From Micromonospora acroterricola (GTDB lineage: Bacteria; Actinomycetota; Actinomycetes; Mycobacteriales; Micromonosporaceae), in NCBI RefSeq assembly GCF_003172955.1, contig NZ_QGKR01000140.1:1-54444 (forward strand): a DNA stretch of 54,444 nucleotides, read 5' to 3'. The translations under genes were made by a program, and so were the position numbers. Positions 35,424-44,681 of this stretch are shown in pieces. Position 1 is the first letter of the stretch. Each line of letters starts with the position of its first letter. Under the pieces are notes generated by a model. It did not search any database, had not been told where the DNA came from, and was given only the letters and a program-made list of their open reading frames with translations.

Positions 35424-37573
35424 TCCGCTTTGGGCTCCGCCTCGCCGTGGCGGGCGGGCGCGAGGCACTCACCCGCCTCATCATCATCGCCACCGCCGTC
35501 GCGGTCGGTGCCGGGCTGCTGTTGGTCACCCTCGCGGGGCTCAACGCCGTGAACGCGCAGCTCACGCGGTACGCGTCGCTGTACCCGAGCGCGTCGGCGG
35601 AAGGCGGCGCCGATCCACTGTGGTGGTCCACCCGGGAGGACTACTTCCGCGGCGAGCAGATCGTCCGGGTGGACGTCGCTGCGGCGGGGCCGGGCGCGCC
35701 GACCCCGGTCGGCATTCCGAAGACGCCGGGGCCGGGGGAGTACTACGTCTCACCGCAGCTCACCACGCTGCTGGCAGCAACCCCCGCCGCCGAACTCGGC
35801 GATCGCTACCCCGGGCGGAACCTCGGCACGATCGGCCCCGCCGCGCTGCCGTCACCGGACGCCCTCGTGGTGATCGTCGGCCACACCGTCGACGAGGTCG
35901 CCGGGCTGCCGAATGTCCGCCAGCTCACGAGCGTCGGCGCCGACGCTCCCGCGCTGCCGGAGACGGTCGTGGACCTCATCGTCGGTGTCATAGCCGGTGG
36001 GCTGCTGTTTCCGGTGCTCATCTTCATCGGCACCGCCACCCGGCTCAGCGCCGCGCGCCGGGAGCAGCGGTTCGCGGCGATGCGTCTGGTGGGCGCGACG
36101 CCCAAGCAGATCTCGGTGATCGCGGCGACCGAGGCCGCCGTGGCGGCCGTCGCGGGCACCGCCCTCGGTTTCGTGCTGTTCTTCGCGTTCCGCGGCCAGC
36201 TCGCTGCGATCCCGTTCACCGGCATGCGCTTCTTTCCGGACGACATGTTCCTGAGGCCGCTGGACGTCCTGGTGGTCGCGCTCGGCGTTCCGGCCGGGGC
36301 GGCGCTGGCGGCGTGGGTCTCGCTACGGCGCGTCCGGATCTCCCCGCTCGGCGTCACGCGGCAGGTCACCCCCCGTCCGCCCCGCGCCTACCGGCTGATC
36401 CCACTCGTGCTGGGGGTGGCCGAGCTGGCGTTCTTCATCGGCCGAAGGCCGGAGACCTCCGACGGCCAGACCGCCGTGTTCCTGCCTGGTCTCCTGCTCA
36501 TCATGACCGGCCTGGTCCTCGCGGGACCCTGGCTCACCATGGTCGGCGCCCGTGTCATGGCCGGCCGTGCCCGCCGCCCGGCGGCGCTCATCGCGGCGCG
36601 ACGCCTCGCGGACAATCCGAAGGCCGGCTTCCGGGCGATCAGCGGCATCATGCTCGCGCTCTTCGTCACGAGTGTGGCCATCGGTGTGATCACCACGATC
36701 GTCGCCAACCGCGGCCCGGCCCGGATCGGCTCCACGGACGCGGGCACCCTGTCCACCAGCTTCTCCGACGACCAACCCTCGGTGCCCGACGCGCTGCTGG
36801 TCGAGTTGCGCTCGGTCCCGGGCGTGCGGAGCGCGACGGTGATTCGCCGGAACCCGGACAGGATGGCCGAGCCTGGCGTGGTCGCGTGCACCGACATCCC
36901 CCAGGCGTACGGCCGGTGCGCCGACGACGCCACCGTGGCGGCGGTGGCCCAGAGCCTCGTCCCGTTCCGCGAGTCGGCGTCCGCCACCCGAATCTGGCCC
37001 GCCGCACCCGTCTCCCTCGACGACCTTCGGCGGTTGCCGGTGGCGGCGATCGTCGTCGGTACGGACGGCTCGACGGTCCCGATCGAACGGTCGCGCACGG
37101 TCCTCTCGTTGGCCTACCCGAACTTCTGGGTGGCGCCGAACGCTCCCGGTGACTTCGAGTCGTCCTTCACCGACCAGCTGCGTGGCTGGCAGCAGTTGGC
37201 CAACGTCATCATCGTCGCCAGCCTCGGCCTCGCCGGTTGCAGCCTGGCGGTCAGCGTGGTGGGCGGTCTGAGCGAACGCAGGCGCCCGTTCAGCCTGCTC
37301 CGCCTCAGTGGCGCGCCGGTGCGGGTCCTGCGCCGCGTGGTCGCCCTGGAGAGCGCCGTACCGATGCTGGCCGTCGCCGTGGTCGCGGTCGGCATGGGCT
37401 TCCTCGCCGCCCAACTGTTCCTCAAGGCGCAGATGGACTACACGCTCACCGCTCCCGGCGTCGAGTTCTACGCGATCGTGCTCGTCGGCCTGGCCGCCTG
37501 CCTCGGCATCATCGCGTCCACCCTGCCGTTGCTGGAAAGGATCACCGGCCCGGAGACCGCACGCAGCGAATGA
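35420..37573 (+). CDS. ABC transporter permease, FtsX/MacB type
   Basis: 717 residues. It has an N-terminal membrane segment (LIIIATAVAVGAGLLLVTLA), an extracytoplasmic stretch about 50-180, an FtsX domain with helices near 185-320 (REQRFAAMRLVGATPKQISV), a second extracytoplasmic stretch, and a second FtsX domain at the C-terminus (RRRPFSLLRLSGAPVRVLRR). Such transporters expel antimicrobial peptides or lipoproteins, or perform mechanotransmission. Substrate unknown. The stop lies inside the following terminator stem. Confidence 0.9.
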   Translation: MIRFGLRLAVAGGREALTRLIIIATAVAVGAGLLLVTLAGLNAVNAQLTRYASLYPSASAEGGADPLWWSTREDYFRGEQIVRVDVAAAGPGAPTPVGIPKTPGPGEYYVSPQLTTLLAATPAAELGDRYPGRNLGTIGPAALPSPDALVVIVGHTVDEVAGLPNVRQLTSVGADAPALPETVVDLIVGVIAGGLLFPVLIFIGTATRLSAARREQRFAAMRLVGATPKQISVIAATEAAVAAVAGTALGFVLFFAFRGQLAAIPFTGMRFFPDDMFLRPLDVLVVALGVPAGAALAAWVSLRRVRISPLGVTRQVTPRPPRAYRLIPLVLGVAELAFFIGRRPETSDGQTAVFLPGLLLIMTGLVLAGPWLTMVGARVMAGRARRPAALIAARRLADNPKAGFRAISGIMLALFVTSVAIGVITTIVANRGPARIGSTDAGTLSTSFSDDQPSVPDALLVELRSVPGVRSATVIRRNPDRMAEPGVVACTDIPQAYGRCADDATVAAVAQSLVPFRESASATRIWPAAPVSLDDLRRLPVAAIVVGTDGSTVPIERSRTVLSLAYPNFWVAPNAPGDFESSFTDQLRGWQQLANVIIVASLGLAGCSLAVSVVGGLSERRRPFSLLRLSGAPVRVLRRVVALESAVPMLAVAVVAVGMGFLAAQLFLKAQMDYTLTAPGVEFYAIVLVGLAACLGIIASTLPLLERITGPETARSE

Positions 37574-37617
37574 TCGCCTGAGCGGCGGGGGAAGAGCCCT
37601 CGCCGCTCAGGCGATCA
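37571..37617. terminator. Strong bidirectional terminator after the ABC permease
   Basis: A 17-bp perfect stem (37571-37587 with 37601-37617) and a 13-nt loop. The permease stop codon is its first three bases. It also serves the convergent DinB-like gene, which ends at 37638. Confidence 0.9.
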
Positions 37618-37637
37618 CGTGGAAGCCGACGTCCGGC

Positions 37638-38177
37638 TCACTGGCCGGTGCGACCGTCGACGCACTCGCGCAGCAGGTCGGCGTGGCCCGCGTGCCGGGC
37701 GTACTCCTCGATCATGTGAACGAGGACGTCCCGGACGCTGACCGTGTCATCGTCGAACGGCACCTCCCGCCCGAGGTCGTCCTCGTCGAGCGCGTCGAGC
37801 CACTGGTCGGCCGCGGCGATCTCCGCCTTCCACGTGGCGAACGCCTCCTCGACGACCGCGGGGTCGGCGACGGCGTCGTTGAAGTCCGCGTCCCTGTCGT
37901 CGTCGCGGCTGAACAGGCGTGGCCGGTCGCTCCTGCCCTGCAGCACCCGCTGGAACCACTGGTTCTCCACCTTGGCCAGGTGCCGGACCAGGCCGAGCAG
38001 GCTCATGGTGCTCGGCGGCACGGAACGGCGGGCGAGCTGCTCGGCGTCGAGACCGGCGCACTTCATGTCCAGGGTCAACCGGTAGTTGAGGAGGTACTCC
38101 CGCAGCGTCGCCTTCTCGCCCTTCGGGTTGCCGTAGGTTCGTGGATCGTCGGCGGGGTCCACCCACATGTCGCTCAT
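37638..38177 (-). CDS. DinB-family (DUF664) protein
   Basis: 179-residue four-helix-bundle protein. The conserved histidines are in GLVRHLAKVENQWFQR and HMIEEYARHAGHADLLRE, which form the putative metal site of DinB/YfiT-like, mycothiol- or bacillithiol-dependent transferases. The substrate is unknown. ATG 38177 lies behind GGAAAGGGTCGGGAGCC. Confidence 0.88.
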   Translation of the reverse strand: MSDMWVDPADDPRTYGNPKGEKATLREYLLNYRLTLDMKCAGLDAEQLARRSVPPSTMSLLGLVRHLAKVENQWFQRVLQGRSDRPRLFSRDDDRDADFNDAVADPAVVEEAFATWKAEIAAADQWLDALDEDDLGREVPFDDDTVSVRDVLVHMIEEYARHAGHADLLRECVDGRTGQ

Positions 38178-38280
38178 GGCTCCCGACCCTTTCCGACAGG
38201 CGGCGGTGGGCGCAAGCGGGTTACCGGCTCAACCGGCCGGGTCGGCATTCGTCGGCGCGGCTCCGGCGCCCCGCGCGAGA

Positions 38281-38307
38281 GCCACCGGGTGTCGGTCGCC
38301 CGGTGGC
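38281..38307. terminator. Second hairpin downstream of the glucanase gene
   Basis: GCCACCGGG pairs with CCCGGTGGC over 9 nt. It lies just past the main terminator at 38326-38365. Confidence 0.55.
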
Positions 38308-38325
38308 CCGAATAGGCGGGAGAGC

Positions 38326-38365
38326 CTGCGCCGCCGCCGGCCGTACCGGCCCGGCGGCGGCGCAG
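38326..38365 (-). terminator. Terminator of the GH81 gene
   Basis: A 15-bp perfect GC stem (38326-38340 with 38351-38365) and a 10-nt loop, 10 bp after the glucanase stop. Confidence 0.85.
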
Positions 38366-38374
38366 ACGGGTGGG

Positions 38375-41245
38375 TCAGGAGTACGGAAGCCGCAGCACCG
38401 ACTGGTTGCCGACGCCCAGTGTGGTCGGGTTGTTGCCGATCGCCGACCAGACCTCGACCCGGACGGTGCCGTTGCTCAGCGCGCCCAACGTGCCGGTGGC
38501 CGAGGCCAGGCCGGCACTCTGGGTGTAGTGCTCGTAGCCGGGGACCGGGTCGGTGGCGAAGTACCGCAAGGTCTCGACCCGCTCCCAACTGCCGTTGCCG
38601 GTCAGGTCGTAGGAGACCCGTACCTGCACGCCGTTGCCGACGGCCGTGCCGGAGTCCACGAACAGGTCGAGCGCGGTCTGGCCCCCCGCGTAGGCGAGAT
38701 TGAGGCCGGTCGCCGTGAAGACCTGCGCGTTGGTCGGCGTACCGTCGTGGTTTCCGTTTGCCGCCGCGACCGTGGTCGTGGCCGCGCCGCCGGCGGCGCC
38801 CAGCCCGCCACCGGGCAGGAGGTACCGCGTCGGAGTGCCCGGGTTCGGGGGCGGATCCGTCGGAGGCGGGTCGGTGGGCGGCGGCGTTCCCGGGGGTACG
38901 CCGCCCGACGCGTTGCCGCCGCTCCAGGTGTACGCACCGGTGGTGGCCGTCCGTCCGGCTGCCACGGAGAGCGTGGTGCCGTTGGAGAACCTCACCGTGA
39001 TCGGCGTCGCGGTCGGGTTCGACGCCACGTAGGTGCGCGCCCCGTTTCGCGAGAAGACCGCCGACAGTGGGTGGTTCGCGGTCACCGTCGTGTCGACGGT
39101 GCCCAGCGCCGCCAGGTTGCGGATCCAGTGGAAGGTGTGTGCCCGACTCTCTCCCTCCTCCGGGGTGTAGCCGGGGTTCGCGCGGAGGTTCGCCAGTGCC
39201 GCGTCGCCGTCACCGAGGGCCTGGAACTGCCAGAGGATGTCCTGCCACACCGTCGGCTGTCCGCCGTTGTTGCGGACCAGCTCGGCGTAGTTCGTCCGCA
39301 CGTACGCCGGGTAGTTGCCCAGGTAGAGGTGCCCGCCGGTGACCGGCAGCAGGTTGATGCCCTGGATCATCTCCGGCTCGCCGCTGAACCAGGTGGCGTA
39401 CGCGCCGCCGTCACCCCAGACCATGCCGACCGTCGAGTGCCCGAAGGCGGCGGGGAAGTTCTGGTCGCTGACGTCGAACCAGTACTCCTGGATGGCCGCG
39501 GCCTGGGTGGTGTAGAGGAAGATGCCGGCGTCCCGGACGGCGGTGTCGCCGGTGACCTGCCCCCACTGGATCAGGGCGTTGGCGAAGTTCATGCCCTCCG
39601 ACGAGGACTCCTGGTTGTTGCCGGAGCCGAACGAGCCGTGCCCGGACGCCCAGTCGTGGCCGGCGTAGATGTCGAAGTCGCGCAGGTAGGGGAAGCGGGT
39701 GTCGTCGCGGCGGTAGTTGTTGGCGTCCCGGATCAGCAGGTCGACCATGCCGCCGTAGCGGCTCGTGGCGGCCCACGCCGGGTCGAACTTGGCCAGCGTC
39801 GCGGCGGCGGCGATGTAGTAGCCGTAGTGGAAGTGGTGGTCGTTGAGTTCCTGGTCGGAGCCGTACGACGCCGGGTAGCCGATCAGGGTGCCCCAGTTGC
39901 CGTTGTAGTAGAAGACCTTCGAGGTCTTGCCGCTCGACGCGGTGAACCAGTCGGTGAGCGTGCTGCGGATGGCGTTCAGGGCGCTGTCCCGCGTGGTGGT
40001 GTCGTTGACCAGGTCGGCCACCTCGGCGAGGCGGGCGGCCCGGCCGAGCCCCTTGCCCGTCCAGTACGTGTCGCCGCCCCGCTGGTCCATCGGGTTGGCT
40101 CGGGCGGCGGCCAGGTGTCCGTTGAGCGTCGCCAGGTCCGCGCCGCTGCCGTCGCCGACGGCCGGCAGTTCCGGCAGGACGCCCTGGAACTTCATGGCGG
40201 TGCGGAACTGGTTGACGCCGGTGAGCACCTTCATCCGGCCACGCGCCGACGGGTAGGTCGGGGTGATCGGGGTGGAGCCGCTCAGCGACTTCCACTGGTG
40301 CGGGTAGAGGCTGACCACGGTCTGCGTGGCGCTTCCCTCCCGGGCGGTCGTGGTGAACGCGTACGTGGTGGTGAGCCCGCTGGTCGCCTGGTCGCAGGCG
40401 TACGAGACGGTGGTGCCGGTGACGTGGGCGTGCGCGTACCGGCCGTAGGTGGCCGCCAGGTCGGCGCGTTCCGCCGTGCTGGCCGTCGGCGGCAGGAGAG
40501 CGACGGAGAAGTAGCCCCGACCGGCCAGGGTGGAGGAGATCCGGCCGCCGCTCACGGTCCAGTTGGCGCCGCTCGGGGCGTACCCGACGTAGTCGTGGCC
40601 GTTGACCCGGAAGCCGACGGTGGCGCCGCTGTTGGACCAGACGTCGGGGGTGCCGGTCGCGCTGATCACCGCATCCCCGCCGGTGGCCTGGAAGTACGCG
40701 AACGGCAGACCGTGGCCGATGGTGGCGCGCATGGTGCGGGTGCCGTCGCTCCAGTGTGGGCTGACCGTCCAGTCGGTCCAGCCGTCCACCTTGACCTGGG
40801 GCGCGCCGAGCCCGGCGACGCCGACCCGGATGTCCTGGACGTACGGGTAGTGGTATTCCCCGACGCCGGTCGCGGTGCCGCTGATGGCGGGCGTGGAGTT
40901 GGCGGAGAAGCCGAGGCCGTCGCCGAACGTGTCGTACGAGATCGGATGCGCGTGCAGGGGCTCGCTGAAGGAGCAGTCGGTGCGCTTCCAGAGCAGGGAC
41001 GACCACCAGTCGTTGGTGGGGATGGCACCGGCTGGCGCGTTGGCGGTGGCGAACTGCCGGGGGTTGCTGGACATCGAGCCGCAGCCGCTGGGGAGCGGGC
41101 CGACCGGGGTGGTGGTGTAGCTGCCCGCGCCGACGGGGGCGGCCTCCGCGGGACGGGTGACGGTGATCGCGAGGCCGCCGACGACCAGGGCCAACGTGGT
41201 GGTGGCGGCCAGGGCCCATCGGCGGCGTGGGACGGGAGGTTTCAC
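38375..41245 (-). CDS. Secreted GH81 endo-beta-1,3-glucanase with C-terminal carbohydrate-binding-like domain
   Basis: 956 residues. Signal peptide 1-36 (RRRW, then a hydrophobic stretch, ending AEAA). GH81 catalytic region about 45-780: NDWWSSLLWKR, then DHHFHYGYYIAAAA with Asp469, and NQESSSEGMNFANALIQWG with Glu546 and Glu550. The E-x3-E spacing matches the essential pair of yeast Eng2. A Pro-rich linker about 785-805 precedes a beta-rich domain 806-956, resembling CBM56 and likely binding beta-1,3-glucan. It would degrade fungal or algal laminarin-type walls. GTG start has GGAGG upstream. A LacI-type palindrome precedes the gene. Confidence 0.9.
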   Translation of the reverse strand: MKPPVPRRRWALAATTTLALVVGGLAITVTRPAEAAPVGAGSYTTTPVGPLPSGCGSMSSNPRQFATANAPAGAIPTNDWWSSLLWKRTDCSFSEPLHAHPISYDTFGDGLGFSANSTPAISGTATGVGEYHYPYVQDIRVGVAGLGAPQVKVDGWTDWTVSPHWSDGTRTMRATIGHGLPFAYFQATGGDAVISATGTPDVWSNSGATVGFRVNGHDYVGYAPSGANWTVSGGRISSTLAGRGYFSVALLPPTASTAERADLAATYGRYAHAHVTGTTVSYACDQATSGLTTTYAFTTTAREGSATQTVVSLYPHQWKSLSGSTPITPTYPSARGRMKVLTGVNQFRTAMKFQGVLPELPAVGDGSGADLATLNGHLAAARANPMDQRGGDTYWTGKGLGRAARLAEVADLVNDTTTRDSALNAIRSTLTDWFTASSGKTSKVFYYNGNWGTLIGYPASYGSDQELNDHHFHYGYYIAAAATLAKFDPAWAATSRYGGMVDLLIRDANNYRRDDTRFPYLRDFDIYAGHDWASGHGSFGSGNNQESSSEGMNFANALIQWGQVTGDTAVRDAGIFLYTTQAAAIQEYWFDVSDQNFPAAFGHSTVGMVWGDGGAYATWFSGEPEMIQGINLLPVTGGHLYLGNYPAYVRTNYAELVRNNGGQPTVWQDILWQFQALGDGDAALANLRANPGYTPEEGESRAHTFHWIRNLAALGTVDTTVTANHPLSAVFSRNGARTYVASNPTATPITVRFSNGTTLSVAAGRTATTGAYTWSGGNASGGVPPGTPPPTDPPPTDPPPNPGTPTRYLLPGGGLGAAGGAATTTVAAANGNHDGTPTNAQVFTATGLNLAYAGGQTALDLFVDSGTAVGNGVQVRVSYDLTGNGSWERVETLRYFATDPVPGYEHYTQSAGLASATGTLGALSNGTVRVEVWSAIGNNPTTLGVGNQSVLRLPYS

Positions 41246-41315
41246 GGTGCCTCCATCGCGTGCCGGAGTGCCGGCCTCTGCCGGATCCGGCCCGTTGTCT
41301 GAATTGAGGAGAACG

Positions 41316-41343
41316 TGTGGTGAGAGAGCGCTCTCTCACCACA
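41316..41343. promoter_or_regulatory. LacI-family operator upstream of the GH81 gene
   Basis: Perfect 28-bp palindrome with no spacer; the half-site is TGTGGTGAGAGAGC. Its core GAGCGCTC is the same as in CebR/CelR operators of actinobacterial polysaccharide genes. It is about 70 bp before the glucanase start. No LacI regulator gene is in the window. Confidence 0.75.
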
Positions 41344-41521
41344 GCACCGTAATCGAGGGTGGAGACCTCCGTCAATGTGTCACTGGGGTTGCGTGCTGAT
41401 GTCGCGATTCGAACGCAGGATGTGCCCGGCGCGCTACGTCATCGACACCCGCCGTGACGAGCACGCCCCGCTGGCCGCGGGCGCCTCTGCCCGGGTCGAT
41501 GGGGACGCCGCCAGCCCGCGC

Positions 41522-42292
41522 TCACCCCGCCGCGGGAGACAGGTCCACAGCCGTCGCGGCGACGATGGCCTTGTCACCGTCCTTCTGCACGTAACCGACC
41601 ACCGTGGCCTGCCGGCGATCCAGGTCCGGCGGGGCCTGGAGTGTCACCCGCCCACGGTCGGCCTCCAGACCCAACGACGTGAACGCCCGTACCACGTTGT
41701 CCTGCCGCAGCGTCCGCCCGGCGTTCTCACCCCGCGCCACCTGGCTCTCCAGGCCGCGTTCGACGATCGCGACGTTCAGCACCGCGCGCTCCGGCAGTCG
41801 CTCGGTCTGGTAGTCCATCACCACCGTGCGCTCGTCCCCGGTGTCGGGAGCCCCGTCCTGGACGGACAGAGCGAGGGGAGTGGTGGCCGCCGACGTCAGG
41901 GCGGCCCCGATCGTGGTCGCCGCCCGTCGGCGGTCGGAACCGACGAACTCGACGGTGCCGTTGACGACCATCTGCGGCGTGTACAGGTGTCCCGAGCCGA
42001 AGGCCCGCGCGTACGCCTGCTGGCGGGCGGTGTACGCCGCGTCGGCGAACGGGTCGCGCCAGCCCAGATCATCCCAGTAGTCGACGTGGAATCCGAGGGC
42101 GAACACCGGCTGTCCGTTGGCCCGGGCGTCGCGGTCGATCTCGGTCAGCACCTCTTCGGCGGGAGGGCAGCTCGAGCAGCCCTGGGAGGTGAACATCTCC
42201 ACGACGGCGAAGCCGCCGTCCGCCGGGGCGACATCCGGCGCCTGCGGCGGCGAATCCGGCGGGCGGGCACGATCCGACCCGGGGTCCGTCAT
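41522..42292 (-). CDS. DUF1223 thioredoxin-fold protein
   Basis: 256 residues. VVEMFTSQGCSSCPPAEEVL carries a CSSC redox-like motif, followed by PVFALGFHVDYWDDLGWRDP and YTPQMVVNGTVEFVGSD, the standard DUF1223 signature. No signal peptide is visible, although many members are exported. Molecular role is unknown; a disulfide or peroxide role is inferred from the fold. It is downstream of, and on the same strand as, the MFS exporter (96-bp gap). Confidence 0.87.
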   Translation of the reverse strand: MTDPGSDRARPPDSPPQAPDVAPADGGFAVVEMFTSQGCSSCPPAEEVLTEIDRDARANGQPVFALGFHVDYWDDLGWRDPFADAAYTARQQAYARAFGSGHLYTPQMVVNGTVEFVGSDRRRAATTIGAALTSAATTPLALSVQDGAPDTGDERTVVMDYQTERLPERAVLNVAIVERGLESQVARGENAGRTLRQDNVVRAFTSLGLEADRGRVTLQAPPDLDRRQATVVGYVQKDGDKAIVAATAVDLSPAAG

Positions 42293-42388
42293 GGCGCCTC
42301 CTCCGTCCGAGCTGCTGGCGGCTCTCCGATTCCCGTTACGGTCGTGACCATGCCTGCCCGTGGCGGGCGACTCCCGCAGGGGAGCGGA

Positions 42389-43978
42389 TCAGGTCGTCCG
42401 CCTGTCGCCCCCGGATCGAGCGGGGGCGTCCCGCGTCGCGGGAGCGCCGTCGCCGTCCCGCTCCCGGGGGACGGCCGGACGTTCGGCCGAGGGGACGGTG
42501 TGCGGCCCACCGGGTCGCATGAGGACGGCCACGAGCACGCCGGCGAGAACGCCGACGGCGCCGGCCACCACGAAGGTGGCCCGGACGCCGGCCACCCCGG
42601 CGGCCTGCGCCGCGCTGTCCAGTAGCTGCCGTCCGGCCGCCGGGGCGGCACGCAGCAGCCCGGGCGTCTGCCCGCCGGCGATGGCGTGCGCCACGTCCGC
42701 CGGGTCCGGGATGTCACGTCCGGCAAGGGTGCGCTGCGCCTGGGCGGTGAACACGCTGCCCAGCGCCGCGATGCCGAAGGCGAAACCGAGCTGGCGGGCG
42801 GTGTTGACCGCCCCGGCGGCCATGCCTCCGCGCTCGACGGGCACCAGGGACATGGACACCGAGCCGAGAATGGGCGTCGCGAGGCCGACGCCGACGCCGA
42901 TCAGGGCGAGCCCCGGCACCAGCGCCGGCCAACTGGCCGAACCGTGCAGGAGTGCCGCGGCGAGCAGGCTGCCGAGGCCGACGCACAGCAGCCCGGCGCC
43001 GATCACCAGGTCGGGTCGACGGCCGTGCAGCACCCGACCCAGCACCGCCGAGACACCGAACGCGGTGACGGACAGCGGCAGGCCGGTGAGCCCCGCCGCG
43101 AGCGGGCCCATTCCGAGCACGGACTGGAGCCAGATCGAGGTGTACGTGAGCGTCGTGAAGGCCGCGAAGGTCAGCAGCAGCCCGGCGAGCAGCACCGCGA
43201 CGAACGAGCGGTCGCGCAGGAGGGCGAGATCGAACATGGCGTACCGGGTGCGTGCCTCGATCACGACGAACCCGGCCAGCAGGAGCGCCGCCACGGCCAG
43301 CAACCACCACACACCTGCGGCCGACCAGCCGGTCTCGTTCGCCCGGATGAGCGCGTAGGTCGCGCAGGCCGCGGCCGCGGTGAAGCTCGCCATCCCGGCG
43401 ACGTCGATCCTGCCGCGGACCGCCGCGTGGGCGACGGGGAGCGTCCTGCCACACAGCAGGATGGCGACGACGCTGACCGGCAGATTGACCAGGAAGATCC
43501 AGCGCCACGACGCGCCCTCGGTGAGCAGCCCGCCGACGACGGGGCCCACCGCCGCCGAGGCGCCCGCCACCGCGCCCCAGATGCCGTACGCGCTGCCCCG
43601 GTCGCGGCCGGTGTAGGCGCTGTTGAGCAGAGCGAACGTGGTCGCGAACATGGCCGCCGCGCCGAGGCCCTGAACGGCGCGCGCGGCGACCAGCACGCCC
43701 GGGTTCGGCGCGAGACCGCACGCCAGCGACGACACCGCGAAGAGCAGGAGCCCGACGACGTACGCCCGGCGGTGCCCCACCCGGTCGGCGATCGAGCCGG
43801 CGCCGAGCACCAGTGCGCCCAGCGCCAGGGCGTAGGCGTCGATGACCCACTGCAACGCCCGGAAGGACGCGTCCAGGTCGTCGACCATGTCGGGCAGGGC
43901 CACGATCACGATCGTGACGTCGATCAGGAGCATGAACGTGCCCAGGCAGACCGTCAGCAGCGGCAGCCACTTGCGCAT
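42389..43978 (-). CDS. MFS drug exporter, DHA2 family (14-TMS)
   Basis: 529 residues. The N-terminus WLPLLTVCLGTFMLLIDVTI, then VIVALPDM, is the D1-type motif of DHA2 proteins; GSIADRVGHRRAYVVG is motif A; GPVVGGLLTEGASWRWIFLV is motif C. Proton-driven efflux of drugs or secondary metabolites is likely. The C-terminal 45 residues are hydrophilic and Arg/Asp-rich. ATG 43978 is preceded by GGAAGGAACAGG. Confidence 0.92.
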   Translation of the reverse strand: MRKWLPLLTVCLGTFMLLIDVTIVIVALPDMVDDLDASFRALQWVIDAYALALGALVLGAGSIADRVGHRRAYVVGLLLFAVSSLACGLAPNPGVLVAARAVQGLGAAAMFATTFALLNSAYTGRDRGSAYGIWGAVAGASAAVGPVVGGLLTEGASWRWIFLVNLPVSVVAILLCGRTLPVAHAAVRGRIDVAGMASFTAAAACATYALIRANETGWSAAGVWWLLAVAALLLAGFVVIEARTRYAMFDLALLRDRSFVAVLLAGLLLTFAAFTTLTYTSIWLQSVLGMGPLAAGLTGLPLSVTAFGVSAVLGRVLHGRRPDLVIGAGLLCVGLGSLLAAALLHGSASWPALVPGLALIGVGVGLATPILGSVSMSLVPVERGGMAAGAVNTARQLGFAFGIAALGSVFTAQAQRTLAGRDIPDPADVAHAIAGGQTPGLLRAAPAAGRQLLDSAAQAAGVAGVRATFVVAGAVGVLAGVLVAVLMRPGGPHTVPSAERPAVPRERDGDGAPATRDAPARSGGDRRTT

Positions 43979-44110
43979 TCTGATACCTGTTCCTTCCGGG
44001 CCGGTGACACAGCGCGAACGTGGGCTGGTCGAGCAAGACGCAACCAGCTTCCGCCCGGGTGGTGTCGGACAACCTGTGCGCGAGCTCCGGAGCGGTCGTT
44101 CTCCAGCGGG

Positions 44111-44130
44111 GATTCGAACCCGTTCGAATC
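44111..44130. promoter_or_regulatory. 20-bp palindrome in the exporter/SapA-like gap
   Basis: GATTCGAAC (44111-44119) and GTTCGAATC (44122-44130) with a 2-nt centre, in a locally AT-richer part of the 235-bp divergent region. It resembles an actinobacterial LexA box (CGAAC-N4-GTTCG), but the spacing is two bases short. It could be bound by another regulator of the exporter or the secreted proteins. Confidence 0.6.
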
Positions 44131-44213
44131 ACTTGGTTGGCGGTTCGGCCGGCTGTTCGACTGTGCCGGTCCTGGACCGCCACGCGCCGGGACCCGGGAG
44201 AACGGAGGCACCA

Positions 44214-44681
44214 TTGACCACCTCGCGATCGCGAATCCTGGCGATACTCGCCGCGCTCGTCCTCACCATGACCGGGAGCCTCTTCCTCGCCGGCCCGCCG
44301 GCGCAGGCCGCGACCGGAACCTGCTCGGGCTCGAAGGTGGGTGGTTTCGACCTGTACGGGGAGGTGGCCATCAACGGTTCGACGCGGTACGGGTACGTCG
44401 AGGTGTACTACAGCGGCGGATACAACTGCGCACGGACCGTGTCGAGCGCGAACACCTGGGGCGTCAGCAAGGTGATGTCGGTCGAGCTGTGGGTCTGTTC
44501 GTCCGGCACCAGCAACTGCCGCCTGCTGGAGGCCAACGACCGGGACCACGGCACCTACCGGTACTACGCCGGTCCGGTCACCGCCTACGCCAGCGGAAAG
44601 TGCATCTGGGTCATCGGCAACATCTACTACCCGCCAACGGACTCCAACGCGGGGAACAACAAGACGGGATGGTGCGGCTGA
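44214..44681 (+). CDS. Secreted SapA-like protein, first copy
   Basis: 155 residues from TTG 44214 (CGGAGG 5 nt upstream). Signal peptide about 1-32 (ILAILAALVLTMTGSLFLAG, ending AQA). The mature part has six cysteines, the segment DHGTYRYYAGPVTAYASGKC and a GWCG end. It resembles the neighbouring spore-associated protein A-like protein, sharing YRYYAGPV and the GWCG tail. Function is unknown. Its stop overlaps the next start by one base. Confidence 0.75.
   Translation: MTTSRSRILAILAALVLTMTGSLFLAGPPAQAATGTCSGSKVGGFDLYGEVAINGSTRYGYVEVYYSGGYNCARTVSSANTWGVSKVMSVELWVCSSGTSNCRLLEANDRDHGTYRYYAGPVTAYASGKCIWVIGNIYYPPTDSNAGNNKTGWCG

Noticed and set aside
44106..44130. Possible tRNA T-arm on the minus strand (GGTTCGAATCC-like bases)
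   Set aside because: Only about three base pairs form in the T stem and no acceptor, D or anticodon arms can be found; the bases are explained by the 20-bp palindrome.
44111..44130. LexA (SOS) box
   Set aside because: The half-sites CGAAC/GTTCG are separated by two bases instead of four, and the neighbours are not DNA-repair genes.
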